Positions 8,790 through 18,918 are shown, numbered from the stretch's first letter. The stretch is 64,000 bases of DNA from an uncultured Oxalobacter sp. (GCA_934277985.1 CAKQWF010000004.1:1-64000), one strand, 5' to 3'. The notes: generated from the sequence alone by a model not told the origin. Translations and numbers: made by a program.

Positions 8790-9686
8790 ATGAACGCAAA
8801 GTCCGCACAAGCATTGATGCCGGTCAGCCGTCATGCCTTGGCTCCGGTTATTACAGGTTCGCTCGGCAACATCGATGCATACATCACAGAAGTCAATCGT
8901 TTGCCTATCCTGACCCAGGAACAGGAAACCGATCTTGCACTGCGTTATCGTAGGCATAACGATCTGGGGGCTGCACAGGAACTGGTTCTGTCCCATCTGA
9001 GACTGGTTGTCTCCATTGCACGCAATTATCTGGGATATGGATTGCCACACGCCGACCTGATCCAGGAAGGCAATATCGGATTGATGAAAGCGGTCAAACG
9101 CTTTGATCCCGATATGGGCGTCAGACTGGTTTCCTATGCCATTCACTGGATCAAGGCGGAAATACACGAATACATTCTCCGGAACTGGAGAATGGTCAAA
9201 GTCGCAACCACAAAAGCCCAGAGAAAACTGTTTTTCAACTTGCGCAGCCATAAAAATGGTACGGATGCCATGACAAGGGCACAAATCCGTTCGCTTGCCG
9301 AAAAACTGAATGTCCGTGATGAAGACGTCATCGAAATGGAAACACGACTCAACGGTCATGATATCGCACTGGAAACCCAGCACGATGACGACGATGACAA
9401 TTTCGCGCCTATCGCCTATCTGTCATCGGAACAGACAGAACCGACCCATATTCTGGAAACACGCCAAAACGACCGTCTCCAGTCCGAAGGCCTGAGCGAA
9501 GCGCTTGAAAAACTGGATCCACGGTCCCGTCGCATCATCGAGGCAAGATGGCTGAACAACGACAACGGAAACGGTGCCACATTGCATGAACTGGCAACCG
9601 AATTCGGCGTCTCGGCAGAACGAATCCGGCAAATCGAGGCAGCCGCACTCAAGAAAATGAAAAATACATTGGCGACATACAGTTGA
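8790..9686 (+). CDS. rpoH: RNA polymerase heat-shock sigma factor RpoH (sigma-32)
   Basis: The 298-residue sigma factor directs transcription of chaperone and protease genes. Region 2 is clear (DLIQEGNIGLMKAVKRFDP), the RpoH box reads QRKLFFNLR, and the region 4 helix-turn-helix is near the C-terminus (FGVSAERIRQIEAAALKKM). An acidic HDDDDDN stretch lies between regions 2 and 3. GGAGAAAG precedes the ATG. A CIRCE site on its promoter implies transcriptional control by HrcA. Confidence 0.98.
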   Translation: MNAKSAQALMPVSRHALAPVITGSLGNIDAYITEVNRLPILTQEQETDLALRYRRHNDLGAAQELVLSHLRLVVSIARNYLGYGLPHADLIQEGNIGLMKAVKRFDPDMGVRLVSYAIHWIKAEIHEYILRNWRMVKVATTKAQRKLFFNLRSHKNGTDAMTRAQIRSLAEKLNVRDEDVIEMETRLNGHDIALETQHDDDDDNFAPIAYLSSEQTEPTHILETRQNDRLQSEGLSEALEKLDPRSRRIIEARWLNNDNGNGATLHELATEFGVSAERIRQIEAAALKKMKNTLATYS

Positions 9687-9714
9687 AAAGGTGCCTTTCG
9701 GCACCTTTTCTTTT
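9687..9714. terminator. Terminator after rpoH
   Basis: AAAAGGTGCC, TTTC loop, GGCACCTTTT then CTTTT form a strong GC-stemmed hairpin with T-runs. It lies between the convergent rpoH and bioC stops and could serve both. Confidence 0.9.
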
Positions 9715-9718
9715 ACCG

Positions 9719-10555
9719 TCATTCCCTCAACAAACGAATCATCTTTCCCGCATCCTCCGGTTCCGCCTCCCTGAAAGCATGCGCATATATCACCTCGAAC
9801 GCCAGTGACAATATTCCGTCATCCGTTCTTTCCGCTTCCAGCATGTCAAGCAATCTCTGGCAAGCCCGTTTCCCGGTCAAACCGACAGGACGGCACGACA
9901 GCGGATTACCTCCCAATGCACGCACATCCGACAACAACCGTTCGATTTCCGTATAAGTCACCGTAATCCATTCACGCTCCAGTACAGGAGCAGAAAATCC
10001 CGATCTGACCAGATCGTCGCCGATGGCCTGCATGCTTCTGAACGGCAAAACATGCGAATACGCATCAGCTGTCCCATACGCCTTGCGCAACAACTCCAGC
10101 GTTTTTTCACCGAAACAGGAAAATATAACCAGCCCGTCAGCCCTTAAAACCTGCTGCCACTCACGAAACACATGTTCATGATCATCACGCCAGTGCAAGG
10201 CCAGATTGGACCAGACCATATCGAACGTTCCGGGCAGAAACGGCAAACTGCCGAAATCGCCACAACAAACCACGCCTGCCGGCATATCCACCCTTCCGGC
10301 ATATCCGGCAGCAAGCCGCGCTCTGGTACACGCAGCATCCAGACCATAAACCCGTGCCCTCCCGAAAGTATGCGCAAGCACATTCATATCATCCCCGTCA
10401 CCGCATCCGGCATCCAGAATATCCAACGGATCGATTTTCATGACAGACAAGCGTTCATGCATTCTGCAAGCGATTTCTCTTGTCAGAAAACGGACATCGG
10501 CTGTTTTATTCGCCTTTTCAAACAACAAACGCACTTTCGGCAAATCAATAGGCAT
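9719..10555 (-). CDS. bioC: BioC-like AdoMet-dependent methyltransferase
   Basis: A class I methyltransferase of 278 residues from ATG 10555. The AdoMet motif LDAGCGDGDD is followed by acidic and post-I motifs (VYGLDAA) and NLALHWRDD, the pattern of malonyl-ACP O-methyltransferase BioC, which starts pimelate synthesis for biotin. The open frame runs on upstream to 10822 but that part has no family resemblance. No other bio genes are near, so a related methyltransferase role is possible. It is divergent from comF. Confidence 0.75.
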   Translation of the reverse strand: MPIDLPKVRLLFEKANKTADVRFLTREIACRMHERLSVMKIDPLDILDAGCGDGDDMNVLAHTFGRARVYGLDAACTRARLAAGYAGRVDMPAGVVCCGDFGSLPFLPGTFDMVWSNLALHWRDDHEHVFREWQQVLRADGLVIFSCFGEKTLELLRKAYGTADAYSHVLPFRSMQAIGDDLVRSGFSAPVLEREWITVTYTEIERLLSDVRALGGNPLSCRPVGLTGKRACQRLLDMLEAERTDDGILSLAFEVIYAHAFREAEPEDAGKMIRLLRE

Positions 10556-10603
10556 ACAATTCTGTTTCCGCAAGATAATGAAAAACGCACCATAACATGA
10601 GCA

Positions 10604-11425
10604 ATGCCGAACCATTTCGGAAAACCGGCCATAACCGCGCATGTTACCGATTGCAGAATGATGGCTGATTATATGCACTGCTTGACCTGCCTTGCCAGTT
10701 TTACAGGCAAGATTCCCTGCCCCTGTGTCCTGTGCCATACTCCCAGCCCTTACGGAATTTGCGACAGCTGCACACAACATTATTTTGGGAACCCTATGCC
10801 ACGCTGCCACTGCTGCGGCCATGACATACCGGAAACTCAGTCAACATGCTCTGACAATCTTTGCGGTACCTGTCTTGCCAGACAACCGGCCTTCGATACC
10901 ACGATCGTGGCGACCGACTACGTACCGCCTGTCGATCTTCTGATTCACCAACTGAAATTCACTCATCAACTGGCACTGGCCCCCCTGATGGGCAAACTGA
11001 TCGACAGCGCCATCAAGCGGCAGGCCAGTACAGACTGGCAAGCACCGGATATCCTTGTTGCCGTACCATTGGGAAAAGCCCGCCTGATCGAACGTGGCTT
11101 CAATCAGTCACACGAAATCGCAAAAACATTGGCACGTTCGATGAAATTACCGCTGTATACCGACCTGATATACCGTAACAGGGAAACCGCAAAACAATCC
11201 ACCATTTCATTCAGCGAAAGAAAACAGAACGTCCACAATGCTTTCAGTGTCGCTCAGAACACGCAGTCCCTCATTCGTGGAAAACACATCGGCGTAGTTG
11301 ACGACGTCATGACAACAGGACACACACTGGAGGAAATCGCACGTATTCTGAAAAAAGCGGGTGCCGGATACATCACCAATTTTGTCTTTGCACGCACCCC
11401 ATTCAAACTGTTACAGGAGAACTGA
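10604..11425 (+). CDS. comF: ComF-family phosphoribosyltransferase-like protein
   Basis: A double-zinc-ribbon N-terminus with many cysteines (CVLC, CDSC, CHCC, CGTC patterns in residues 40-90) precedes a type I phosphoribosyltransferase fold ending in the PRPP loop VVDDVMTTGHT. ComF/GntX relatives are linked to DNA uptake or nucleotide use. The start is uncertain: ATG 10604 gives 273 residues, but ATG 10658 is also in frame and would leave more room for promoters between it and bioC. trmL follows two bases after the stop. Confidence 0.88.
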   Translation: MPNHFGKPAITAHVTDCRMMADYMHCLTCLASFTGKIPCPCVLCHTPSPYGICDSCTQHYFGNPMPRCHCCGHDIPETQSTCSDNLCGTCLARQPAFDTTIVATDYVPPVDLLIHQLKFTHQLALAPLMGKLIDSAIKRQASTDWQAPDILVAVPLGKARLIERGFNQSHEIAKTLARSMKLPLYTDLIYRNRETAKQSTISFSERKQNVHNAFSVAQNTQSLIRGKHIGVVDDVMTTGHTLEEIARILKKAGAGYITNFVFARTPFKLLQEN

Positions 11426-11426
11426 A

Positions 11427-11897
11427 ATGTTTCATGTCGTACTGGTCGAACCGGAAATCCCGCCGAACACCGGAAACATCATTCGTCTGTGCGCCAATAC
11501 CGGTGCACAACTGCATCTGATCAAGCCACTGGGATTCCCGCTCGATGACGCGAAAATGCGCCGTGCCGGACTGGACTACCATGAATTTGCCACCATGCAG
11601 GTTCACAAAAACTGGGAAGCATTTCTGCAAAGTGAATCTCCTGCACCATCACGCATGTTCGCCTTCACCACACACGGCCAAACCTGTTTTTCCACAACGG
11701 CATTTCGCCCCGGAGACTTTTTCATCTTCGGTTCGGAAACCAAAGGCCTCTCCCCCGAGATACACAATTTTTTCGCCGAAGGCCACCGTATCCGTCTGCC
11801 CATGCGTCCACACAATCGCAGCCTGAACCTGTCCAACAGCGTCGCCATCGTCGTATACGAAGCATGGCGACAGAACGGTTTCGCTGGCGGAATCTGA
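11427..11897 (+). CDS. trmL: tRNA (cytidine/uridine-2'-O-)-methyltransferase TrmL
   Basis: A 156-residue minimal SPOUT methyltransferase that 2'-O-methylates wobble position 34 of tRNA-Leu in E. coli. The three knot motifs are visible: PPNTGNIIRLCANTG, FGSETKGL and MRPHNRSLNLSNSVAI. The start at ATG 11427 has an AGGAGA site. It forms a two-gene unit with comF and is closed by a terminator shared with dnaJ. Confidence 0.94.
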   Translation: MFHVVLVEPEIPPNTGNIIRLCANTGAQLHLIKPLGFPLDDAKMRRAGLDYHEFATMQVHKNWEAFLQSESPAPSRMFAFTTHGQTCFSTTAFRPGDFFIFGSETKGLSPEIHNFFAEGHRIRLPMRPHNRSLNLSNSVAIVVYEAWRQNGFAGGI

Positions 11898-11900
11898 AAC

Positions 11901-11940
11901 AAAAAACCCGATACCGTTCGAATCCGGCATCGGGTTTTTC
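11901..11940. terminator. Bidirectional terminator between trmL and dnaJ
   Basis: AAAAAACCCGAT, an imperfect inner stem, then ATCGGGTTTTT make a symmetrical hairpin with A/T tails between two convergent stops (11897 and 11955). Confidence 0.88.
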
Positions 11941-11954
11941 CAGAAAAAATCGGG

Positions 11955-13079
11955 TTAGCTGAACATGGACTTGACCTTGTCCATCCACGACTTGGCCTGC
12001 GGACTGTGCTTGGCGCCACCTTCCACAATCAGCCCGTCGAATTCACGCATCAGCGCTTTTTCACGGTCCGTCAGATTGACAGGCGTTTCCACTCTCACAT
12101 GACAGAACAGGTCACCGGGTTGCGAGGAACGGACTCCCTTGATTCCCTTCCCTTTCAGACGGAAAGTCTTGCCTGTCTGGGTTCCCGCAGGGACATTGAA
12201 TGCGACACGGTTATTCAGGGTCGGTACCTCGATCTCACCTCCCAATGCCGCAATACCGAACGAAATCGGCATTTCGCAATGCAAATCGTCTCCTTCGCGC
12301 CTGAAAACCGGATTGGGCAATACCCTGATTTCGACATACAAATCACCCGGGGGCCCACCGTTCTGCCCTGGTTCCCCATTACCGGAAGAGCGGATTCTCA
12401 TCCCATCGTCGATACCGGCAGGAATTTTGACTTCCAGCGTTTTGTTACGCCTGATCTTGCCGGCGCCATGACAAGTCATACACGGCTCCTTGATGACCTT
12501 GCCTGTTCCATGGCAGGTCGGACACGGTTGCTGGATACTGAAAAAACCCTGCTGCATCCTGACCTGTCCTTGTCCGTTACAGGTCGTACACGTCGTCGGC
12601 GACGTACCGGGTTTCGCGCCCGAACCATGACAAGTCTCACAATTATCCCAGGAAGGTACACGAATCGTCTTGGTACACCCTCTGGCCGCTTCCTCCAGCG
12701 AGATATCCATATTGTAGCGAAGATCGGCCCCCCGATACATTTGCGGGCCGCTGCTTCTCTGACTGCGTCCGCCGCCGAAGATATCACCGAAAATATCGCC
12801 AACCGCATCCGCGAAATCCGCAGCACCCGGATGTCCCCCCATATTCATATTGGGATCGACACCGGCATGGCCGAAACGGTCATACGCTTCCCGTTTATGT
12901 TCATCGGAGAGAATCTCGTAAGCTTCCTTGACTTCCTTGAACTTTTCTTCAGCGGTTTTACTATCCGGATTGCGATCAGGATGATACTTCATCGCCAGCT
13001 TGCGGTAGGCTTTCTTGATCTCATCCTCTGAAGCGTTTTTGGCAACCCCCAAAACATCGTAAAAATCTCGTTTTGCCAT
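11955..13079 (-). CDS. dnaJ: Chaperone protein DnaJ (Hsp40)
   Basis: A 374-residue co-chaperone that stimulates DnaK ATPase and delivers substrates. The J domain has HPD in [11 protein letters not shown], then a Gly-rich region with [10 protein letters not shown], four CxxCxGxG zinc repeats ([36 protein letters not shown]) and the C-terminal peptide-binding domains. It lies 187 bases downstream of dnaK, and a hairpin terminator separates the two, so it may have its own promoter. Confidence 0.98.
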   Translation of the reverse strand: MAKRDFYDVLGVAKNASEDEIKKAYRKLAMKYHPDRNPDSKTAEEKFKEVKEAYEILSDEHKREAYDRFGHAGVDPNMNMGGHPGAADFADAVGDIFGDIFGGGRSQRSSGPQMYRGADLRYNMDISLEEAARGCTKTIRVPSWDNCETCHGSGAKPGTSPTTCTTCNGQGQVRMQQGFFSIQQPCPTCHGTGKVIKEPCMTCHGAGKIRRNKTLEVKIPAGIDDGMRIRSSGNGEPGQNGGPPGDLYVEIRVLPNPVFRREGDDLHCEMPISFGIAALGGEIEVPTLNNRVAFNVPAGTQTGKTFRLKGKGIKGVRSSQPGDLFCHVRVETPVNLTDREKALMREFDGLIVEGGAKHSPQAKSWMDKVKSMFS

Positions 13080-13185
13080 TTTGTCTACTTTACAAAAAGC
13101 GATTCAGCATAATCAGAATGCGCTAAATACCATCATCGTCTCCACAAGGATCAGGCTGGCATCCGTTCAACATTATCTGAAACAT

Positions 13186-13239
13186 TCAAACAGAAAGCCG
13201 AGCAGAAAATACGTCATCAGACGATCATTTCTGCCCGGC
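13186..13239 (-). terminator. Terminator-like hairpin after dnaK
   Basis: On the minus strand GCCGGGCAGAAA pairs with TTTCTGCTCGGC (one mismatch) across a 19-base loop, followed by TTTCTGTTTG. It begins 28 bases after the dnaK stop and may partly terminate or stabilise the grpE-dnaK mRNA before dnaJ. Confidence 0.6.
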
Positions 13240-13266
13240 GAACAGTACCCAAGGAATTGATCGGTC

Positions 13267-15213
13267 TTATTTATCTTTCACTTCCTTGAAGTCGGCATCG
13301 ACAACATCATCCTTGCCATCCTGTGCAGAGGAAGCGCTGCCCGCTCCCGGTGCCGCTCCGGCCGCTCCTGCGGCCGCTGCCTTGGCCTGCTGTTCCGCAT
13401 AAACCGCTTCACCCAGTTTCTGGGCCGCATTGGCCAGTGCACTCATCTTGGCATCGATAGCAGCTTTGTCGTCACCCTTCAGGGTTTCTTCCAGATCCTT
13501 GATCGCGTTTTCAATCGATTCCTTCGCTGCCGCATCGAGCTTGCTGCCGTGTTCATCCAGCGACTTGCGTGTCGTATGGACCAGCGCATCACCCTGGTTA
13601 CGCGCTTCGGTCAATTCACGGATCTTGTGATCCTCGGCTGCATTCATTTCCGCATCCTTGATCATCCGCTGGATTTCCTCTTCGGACAAACCGGAATTGG
13701 CCTTGATGGTAATCGTATTTTCCTTGCCGGTTGCCTTGTCTTTCGCACTGACATGCAAAATACCGTTGGCATCGATATCGAACGTAACTTCGATCTGCGG
13801 CATACCGCGCGGTGCAGCCGGAATACCTTCCAGATTGAATTCACCCAGTGCCTTGTTGCCGGCGGCCATTTCACGTTCACCCTGATAAACCTTGATCGTC
13901 ACGGCAGGCTGATTGTCTTCCGCCGTCGAGAAAATCTGGCTGAACTTCGTCGGAATCGTCGTATTCTTCTGGATCATCTTGGTCATCACACCGCCCAGGG
14001 TTTCGATACCCAGCGACAGCGGGGTGACATCCAGCAACAACAAGTCCTTGCGATCGCCCGACAAAACCGAACCCTGCAACGATGCACCGACAGCGACTGC
14101 TTCATCCGGATTGACATCCTTGCGCGGATCCTTGCCAAAAAACGCCTTGACCTTTTCCTGAACAGCCGGCATACGGGTCATACCACCGACAAGAATGACG
14201 TCATCGATATCGGACACACTCAGACCGGCATCCTTCAATGCGATACGACACGGTTCGATCGTCTTTTCGATCAGTTCTTCAGCCAGCGATTCCAGTTTGG
14301 CACGAGTCAACTTGATATTCAGGTGAACCGGAGCGCCATTGGCCATCGCGATATACGGTTCATTGATTTCCGTCTGCTGCGTGGAAGACAATTCGATCTT
14401 GGCTCGTTCTGCCGATGCCTTGATACGCTGAAGCGCAATCGGATCCTTCTTCAGATCGATACCGTTGATCTTCTTGAATTCATCAATGATGAAATCGATC
14501 ACACGCTGGTCGAAATCTTCGCCACCCAGGAAAGTATCACCATTGGTGGAAAGCACCTCGAACTGCTTGTCACCGTCGATATCGGCGATTTCAATAATGG
14601 AAATATCGAACGTACCACCACCCAGGTCATACACCGCAATCTTCTTGTCGCCACGACCAGCCTTGTCCAGACCGAAAGCCAAAGCGGCTGCCGTCGGTTC
14701 ATTGATAATCCGTTTGACATCCAGACCGGCGATACGACCGGCATCCTTGGTCGCCTGGCGCTGTGCATCGTTAAAGTAGGCCGGGACGGTAATGACTGCC
14801 TCGGTCACTTCTTCACCGAGATAATCTTCCGCCGTCTTTTTCATCTTGCGCAACACTTCTGCGGAAACCTGCGGCGGAGCCAGTTTCTTGTCATTCAGGA
14901 CAGAAACCCATGCATCGCCATTGTCCGCCTTGATGATGGAGAACGGCATAATCGGCACATCGCGCTGAACTTCCGGATCGTCATATTTACGTCCGATCAG
15001 ACGCTTGACCGCATACAGCGTATTCTTAGGATTGGTGACCGCCTGACGTTTGGCCGGAGCGCCCACCAGAATTTCACCATCTTCCAGATACGCAATGATC
15101 GAAGGTGTCGTACGGGCACCTTCCGAATTTTCGATCACTCTTGGCTGACCACCTTCGATAACGGCAACGCAGGAGTTCGTCGTTCCCAAGTCAATACCGA
15201 TAATTTTTGACAT
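13267..15213 (-). CDS. dnaK: Molecular chaperone DnaK (Hsp70)
   Basis: A 648-residue Hsp70. The first phosphate loop is GIDLGTTNS, the second [10 protein letters not shown], then the interdomain linker [15 protein letters not shown], the substrate-binding domain, and a C-terminal tail ending [12 protein letters not shown], the proteobacterial form. Start ATG 15213 has AAGGA nine bases upstream; the open frame extends 17 codons further without conserved sequence. It works with DnaJ and GrpE encoded on either side. Transcription probably comes from the sigma-32 promoter ahead of grpE. Confidence 0.99.
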   Translation of the reverse strand: MSKIIGIDLGTTNSCVAVIEGGQPRVIENSEGARTTPSIIAYLEDGEILVGAPAKRQAVTNPKNTLYAVKRLIGRKYDDPEVQRDVPIMPFSIIKADNGDAWVSVLNDKKLAPPQVSAEVLRKMKKTAEDYLGEEVTEAVITVPAYFNDAQRQATKDAGRIAGLDVKRIINEPTAAALAFGLDKAGRGDKKIAVYDLGGGTFDISIIEIADIDGDKQFEVLSTNGDTFLGGEDFDQRVIDFIIDEFKKINGIDLKKDPIALQRIKASAERAKIELSSTQQTEINEPYIAMANGAPVHLNIKLTRAKLESLAEELIEKTIEPCRIALKDAGLSVSDIDDVILVGGMTRMPAVQEKVKAFFGKDPRKDVNPDEAVAVGASLQGSVLSGDRKDLLLLDVTPLSLGIETLGGVMTKMIQKNTTIPTKFSQIFSTAEDNQPAVTIKVYQGEREMAAGNKALGEFNLEGIPAAPRGMPQIEVTFDIDANGILHVSAKDKATGKENTITIKANSGLSEEEIQRMIKDAEMNAAEDHKIRELTEARNQGDALVHTTRKSLDEHGSKLDAAAKESIENAIKDLEETLKGDDKAAIDAKMSALANAAQKLGEAVYAEQQAKAAAAGAAGAAPGAGSASSAQDGKDDVVDADFKEVKDK

Positions 15214-15317
15214 ACTGTTTATCCTTTCAATACCATAATTTTTCCGGAACAGGAGATGAACCATTCAATCGACAACGGATACATCTGTTTGATCACTCCC
15301 GCTCGCTACTGTTCCCT

Positions 15318-15345
15318 AGATAAGGCCACTTTCACGAATTTCAAG
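15318..15345 (-). promoter_or_regulatory. Weak sigma-32-like promoter before dnaK
   Basis: On the minus strand CTTGAAA is followed after 13 bases by CCTTATCT, which fits the sigma-32 -10 (CCCCATNT) at 5 of 8 positions. It straddles the end of grpE, about 105 bases before dnaK. The -35 is perfect and the -10 poor, so it is only a candidate internal promoter. Confidence 0.3.
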
Positions 15346-15889
15346 ACTTTTTGGTGGCGACGACAACGACGGCCGGCCTCAACAGCCTGTCGGCCAGCGT
15401 ATAGCCTTTTTGCAAAACCGAAACGACCGTATTGGGTTCCTGATCCGCCTCAACCATCTGGATAGCTTGATGCTTCATCGGATCGAGCTTGTCACCCTGC
15501 TCCGGCACGATTTCAAGAATCTTGTTCTGTTCGAAAACCTGTCTGAGCTGCCGCAATGTCACATCAACGCCTTCCTTGATCGTATCGACAGTGGGAGCAT
15601 CCGTCTTGATCGCCATCTCGAGACTGTCCTTGACGGCCAGCATCGACTTGGCAAAATTTTCGATGGCGAATTTATGCGCCTTGGCGATATCTTCCTGCGC
15701 ACGTCTCCGGATATTTTCACCTTCGGCTCTGGCACGCAAAAAAGCATCCTGCAGTTCCGCAGCCTGTTTTTCCGCATTAGCCAGTCGTGTTTCCAGCGAG
15801 TCTTCCTGATTCACAACCTTTTCATCAGGCGTATCCGGATTTTCCTGACTCGTTTCGACCTTGTCGCTTTCCGTATTCTGGTCTTGCAC
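15341..15889 (-). CDS. grpE: Nucleotide exchange factor GrpE
   Basis: GrpE releases ADP from DnaK. The acidic N-terminal tail leads to a long coiled coil (about residues 35-90) and the C-terminal beta domain with [20 protein letters not shown] choose GTG 15889 (182 residues) because GGAGG lies five bases upstream. The frame also opens at TTG 15922, but that codon is only five bases below the sigma-32 -10 box and would probably not be transcribed. dnaK follows after 127 bases. Confidence 0.93.
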   Translation of the reverse strand: MQDQNTESDKVETSQENPDTPDEKVVNQEDSLETRLANAEKQAAELQDAFLRARAEGENIRRRAQEDIAKAHKFAIENFAKSMLAVKDSLEMAIKTDAPTVDTIKEGVDVTLRQLRQVFEQNKILEIVPEQGDKLDPMKHQAIQMVEADQEPNTVVSVLQKGYTLADRLLRPAVVVVATKKS

Positions 15890-15926
15890 TGTTTCCTCCA
15901 CATCGATGTCTTTCACATTCAACCGA

Positions 15927-15954
15927 TAATGGGGGCACCCAAGAGCATTTCAAG
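15927..15954 (-). promoter_or_regulatory. Sigma-32 promoter of grpE-dnaK
   Basis: On the minus strand CTTGAAA (-35, perfect), 13 bases, then CCCCATTA preceded by another C (-10, near-perfect to CCCCATNT). The start point should be near 15920, about 30 bases before the GTG of grpE. RpoH encoded at 8790 is the expected sigma factor. Confidence 0.88.
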
Positions 15955-16001
15955 AGGAAACATGAAAAATATTTTGAAAAATGTGCGACACCGGCGACAG
16001 A

Positions 16002-17657
16002 TCAATCATGACGCAGCATTTCACGTGCATGATTGAGCGTTGCATCCGTCATTTCGACACCGCCCAGCATACGAGCGATTTCATCGACACGCCCGGCATC
16101 ATCGAGCAATACAATGCGCGAAACAGGATGAGAAACATGCGCGGCAGCCACCTTGCTGACCTGAAAATGCTGGTGTGCCTGACTGGCGACTTGCGGCAAA
16201 TGCGTGACGCACAATACCTGATGTTCCTGTCCCAACCGTTTCAGCAAACGGCCGACCACTTCTGCCACAGCGCCGCCGACACCGGAATCCACTTCATCGA
16301 AAATCAGCGTCGGTGTGGCAGTCGCACGCGACGCGATCACCGATATCGCCAACGCGATACGGGCAAGTTCACCGCCGGATGCAACCCTTGCCAGCGGGCG
16401 CAACCCCGTTCCGGCATGACCGGCAACCATGAATTCCACCTGATCCGTACCATATGCATGTGCAGGACAACGTCGAATATCCACTGCAAAACGCCCGCCC
16501 GACATATGCAAATCATCCATAACGGCCGTTACGGCACGCCCCAGATCATCAGCTGCCTGCCGACGCTTGGCGGAAACTTCCTCGGCCAGGGCGCAATACC
16601 GCTCTTTGGCATGACGCTCCTGCTCTTCAAGCGCCCCCAGATCCGAAGCCTGCACGCATCGAGCCAAAAGTTGCCGTCTGTTTTCAAGTTCCTCAGACAA
16701 TTGCTCAGGTCGCACCCTGAACTGGCGTGCTGCCGAATGCAACATTTCCAGACGCTTTTCTACCGACTGCAACTGTTCCGGATCAAGATCGGTACGTGAG
16801 AGATAATCCCTGAGACTGTAAGCGGCTTCCTGAAGCTGGATACCCGCCGACTCCAGCAATTCGACAACCGGCGATAGCTTCACATCGATCTCCGCCAACC
16901 TGGAAAGTCGCTGTCTGACGGCATTCAACCTCGACAACACCGGCATATCGGACTCGGAAAGCTCCGACAACGCCTCGCCGCTCCCCTCGATCAAACTGGC
17001 TGCATGAGATAAACGGTCATAATCGCTGTTGACCTGCTCCCATTCACCGGATTTCGGCGCGATCTTTTCCAGTTCACCAATCTGCCATTCAAGCTGTTCC
17101 TTTTCAGCCAGCCATTTCGCCGAATCGGCCTTCGCTTCATTGATCTGTTTTCGCAAGGCCTGCCATGCGCTAAACCGTAATGCCAGTTCCGCGACATCCG
17201 TTTCCAGTCCGGCATGCCGGTCAAGCAATTTCCGCTGTTCATCTTGCCGAAGCAACAACTGATGCGCATGCTGCCCATGAATATCGACCAGCATCGCCGC
17301 CAGATCACGCATCTGCGATGCCGTCACCGGCACTCCGTTGACAAATCCCCTTGATCTTCCAGAGCGGTCGATCGTCCTGCGCACCAGAACGGATTCATCT
17401 TCACAATCGATCTCATTGGCTTTGAGCCAATCCGCCACCCCATCGACTGTATTGAATTCCGCACGGATATCGGCCTTTTCTGCACCTTCACGAATCATGC
17501 CGGCATCTGCACGACCACCGAGCACCAGTGCCAGCGCATCAATCAGAATGGATTTTCCCGCTCCGGTTTCTCCGGTCAATGCCGAAAAGCCGGAATCGAA
17601 ATCCAGTTCGACTGAATCGACAATGACAAAATCCTGTACCGACAGCGTACGCAGCAT
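16002..17657 (-). CDS. recN: DNA repair protein RecN
   Basis: A 551-residue SMC-like ATPase for double-strand break repair. Walker A GETGAGKSILIDAL is at residues 29-42, long coiled coils fill the middle, and the C-terminal half has the signature region and Walker B (TLIFDEVDSGVGG). It follows nadK by 70 bases in the same direction, a common neighbour pair. I see no CTGT-N8-ACAG LexA box just before recN or nadK, unlike recA in this window. Confidence 0.97.
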   Translation of the reverse strand: MLRTLSVQDFVIVDSVELDFDSGFSALTGETGAGKSILIDALALVLGGRADAGMIREGAEKADIRAEFNTVDGVADWLKANEIDCEDESVLVRRTIDRSGRSRGFVNGVPVTASQMRDLAAMLVDIHGQHAHQLLLRQDEQRKLLDRHAGLETDVAELALRFSAWQALRKQINEAKADSAKWLAEKEQLEWQIGELEKIAPKSGEWEQVNSDYDRLSHAASLIEGSGEALSELSESDMPVLSRLNAVRQRLSRLAEIDVKLSPVVELLESAGIQLQEAAYSLRDYLSRTDLDPEQLQSVEKRLEMLHSAARQFRVRPEQLSEELENRRQLLARCVQASDLGALEEQERHAKERYCALAEEVSAKRRQAADDLGRAVTAVMDDLHMSGGRFAVDIRRCPAHAYGTDQVEFMVAGHAGTGLRPLARVASGGELARIALAISVIASRATATPTLIFDEVDSGVGGAVAEVVGRLLKRLGQEHQVLCVTHLPQVASQAHQHFQVSKVAAAHVSHPVSRIVLLDDAGRVDEIARMLGGVEMTDATLNHAREMLRHD

Positions 17658-17727
17658 GGCAATTCCGTATTCTTATCCCCAATGATTCATGATATTCCCA
17701 ACGGTTCTCACTGCAGGCGCGCCCGTC

Positions 17728-18618
17728 TCAATCCACCTTTTCCCGTCGTGAAATCTCGTTCCAGTGCAACTTGTTGCGCAAGGTATCGTAATAACTCCAT
17801 CCCATGGGATGCAAAAAGGTAATCGTATCGGCAGAACGCTTGATGAAAATCCTGTCGGAAACCCTCAGGCTGGCAAACGATTGCGAATCGAAATTGATAC
17901 TTGGCTGATTGGCCTCGACCACCTCGACGACGATCTCACTGGTATCCGGGATCACGATCGGCCTGTTCGACAAGGTATGCGGAGCGATCGACACCAGAAC
18001 GATACCCGCCAGATTGGGATGCAGCATGGGACCGCCAGCCGAAAGGGAATAAGCCGTCGATCCCGTCGGAGTCGAAATAATCAGACCATCGGAACGTTGC
18101 TGATACATGAAGTGGCCATCCACATGCACCCGAAGATCGATCATACCGGAACCGCCTCCGCGTGAAATGACGATATCGTTAAAAGCCACCGAATGATGAA
18201 TGGTTTCACCCGAACGGATAATCGATCCCTCGATCAGAAAACGCTGTTCGGACACATACTTGCCCTTGAGCATCTTGTCCAGCACCAGCAGCATCCGATT
18301 CAACGGAATATCGGCCATAAAACCGAGATGGCCATGATTGATACCGATCATCGGCACACTGTAAGGCGCCAGCTGCCGCGCGATCCCCAGCATGGTACCG
18401 TCGCCGCCGATGACGATAGCCGCTTCCGCTTGCGCACCGATTTCCTCAAGATTCATCGATGTAATGCCAGGAAGCGAAATATTGGATGCCGTTTCCGATT
18501 CATAGACGACCGTATGCCCCGCCTCGACCAGAAAATTGGCGACTTTTTCCATCGACTGTGTAATGCTGCTGATATACACCCTGGAGACGAGTGCGAAAAC
18601 TTTCTTCTTCGTTTGCAT
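17728..18618 (-). CDS. nadK: NAD kinase
   Basis: A 296-residue ATP-NAD kinase that makes NADP. GGDGTML, FNDIVISRGGG and STPTGSTAYSLSAGGP are the family motifs. I start at ATG 18618, giving MQTKKKVFALVSR; the open frame runs 44 codons further upstream into sequence rich in Cys and Arg that does not look like the family. Divergent from hrcA across 300 bases and upstream of recN. Confidence 0.95.
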   Translation of the reverse strand: MQTKKKVFALVSRVYISSITQSMEKVANFLVEAGHTVVYESETASNISLPGITSMNLEEIGAQAEAAIVIGGDGTMLGIARQLAPYSVPMIGINHGHLGFMADIPLNRMLLVLDKMLKGKYVSEQRFLIEGSIIRSGETIHHSVAFNDIVISRGGGSGMIDLRVHVDGHFMYQQRSDGLIISTPTGSTAYSLSAGGPMLHPNLAGIVLVSIAPHTLSNRPIVIPDTSEIVVEVVEANQPSINFDSQSFASLRVSDRIFIKRSADTITFLHPMGWSYYDTLRNKLHWNEISRREKVD

Positions 18619-18918
18619 GTTTATCTGGGGATGAACTGTGAATACTTTCAGATTACACCAAAAAACACATCTGAAACATAAAATTATCCTCAAACCAACA
18701 ACTGCAGCCATAAATCGGGCATCACACCGGCGACATCCCCCATGCAACACAAGAACCCGATACAGTCACCGGTATTGCACCACAGCATCATGGCGCGGCA
18801 CGACGTGCATCGTCACCCCCGTGTTCCCGACAAAACCCATGCAATCCGGACAAGCATAAAATAAAACAGATATTTGATTTAAAATATTCCGGTTAATCCT
18901 ACGAACATCCGTTTGAAC
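18619..18918. other. 300-base divergent intergenic region nadK/hrcA
   Basis: No gene, CIRCE element or sigma-32 promoter is visible here. The final 60 bases before hrcA are AT-rich and should contain its promoter (a TAAAAT at about 18882 is a possible -10), but I cannot assign a good -35. So hrcA does not appear to be autoregulated through a consensus CIRCE. Confidence 0.5.

Noticed and set aside
13549..15210. A 553-codon open frame opposite dnaK
   Set aside because: It is a mirror frame of the highly conserved dnaK gene without a ribosome-binding site or recognisable motifs.
18619..18918. Possible CIRCE or sigma-32 site before hrcA
   Set aside because: I looked for TTAGCACTC arms and for CTTGAAA with CCCCAT; only an isolated CCCCCAT without a -35 partner is present.
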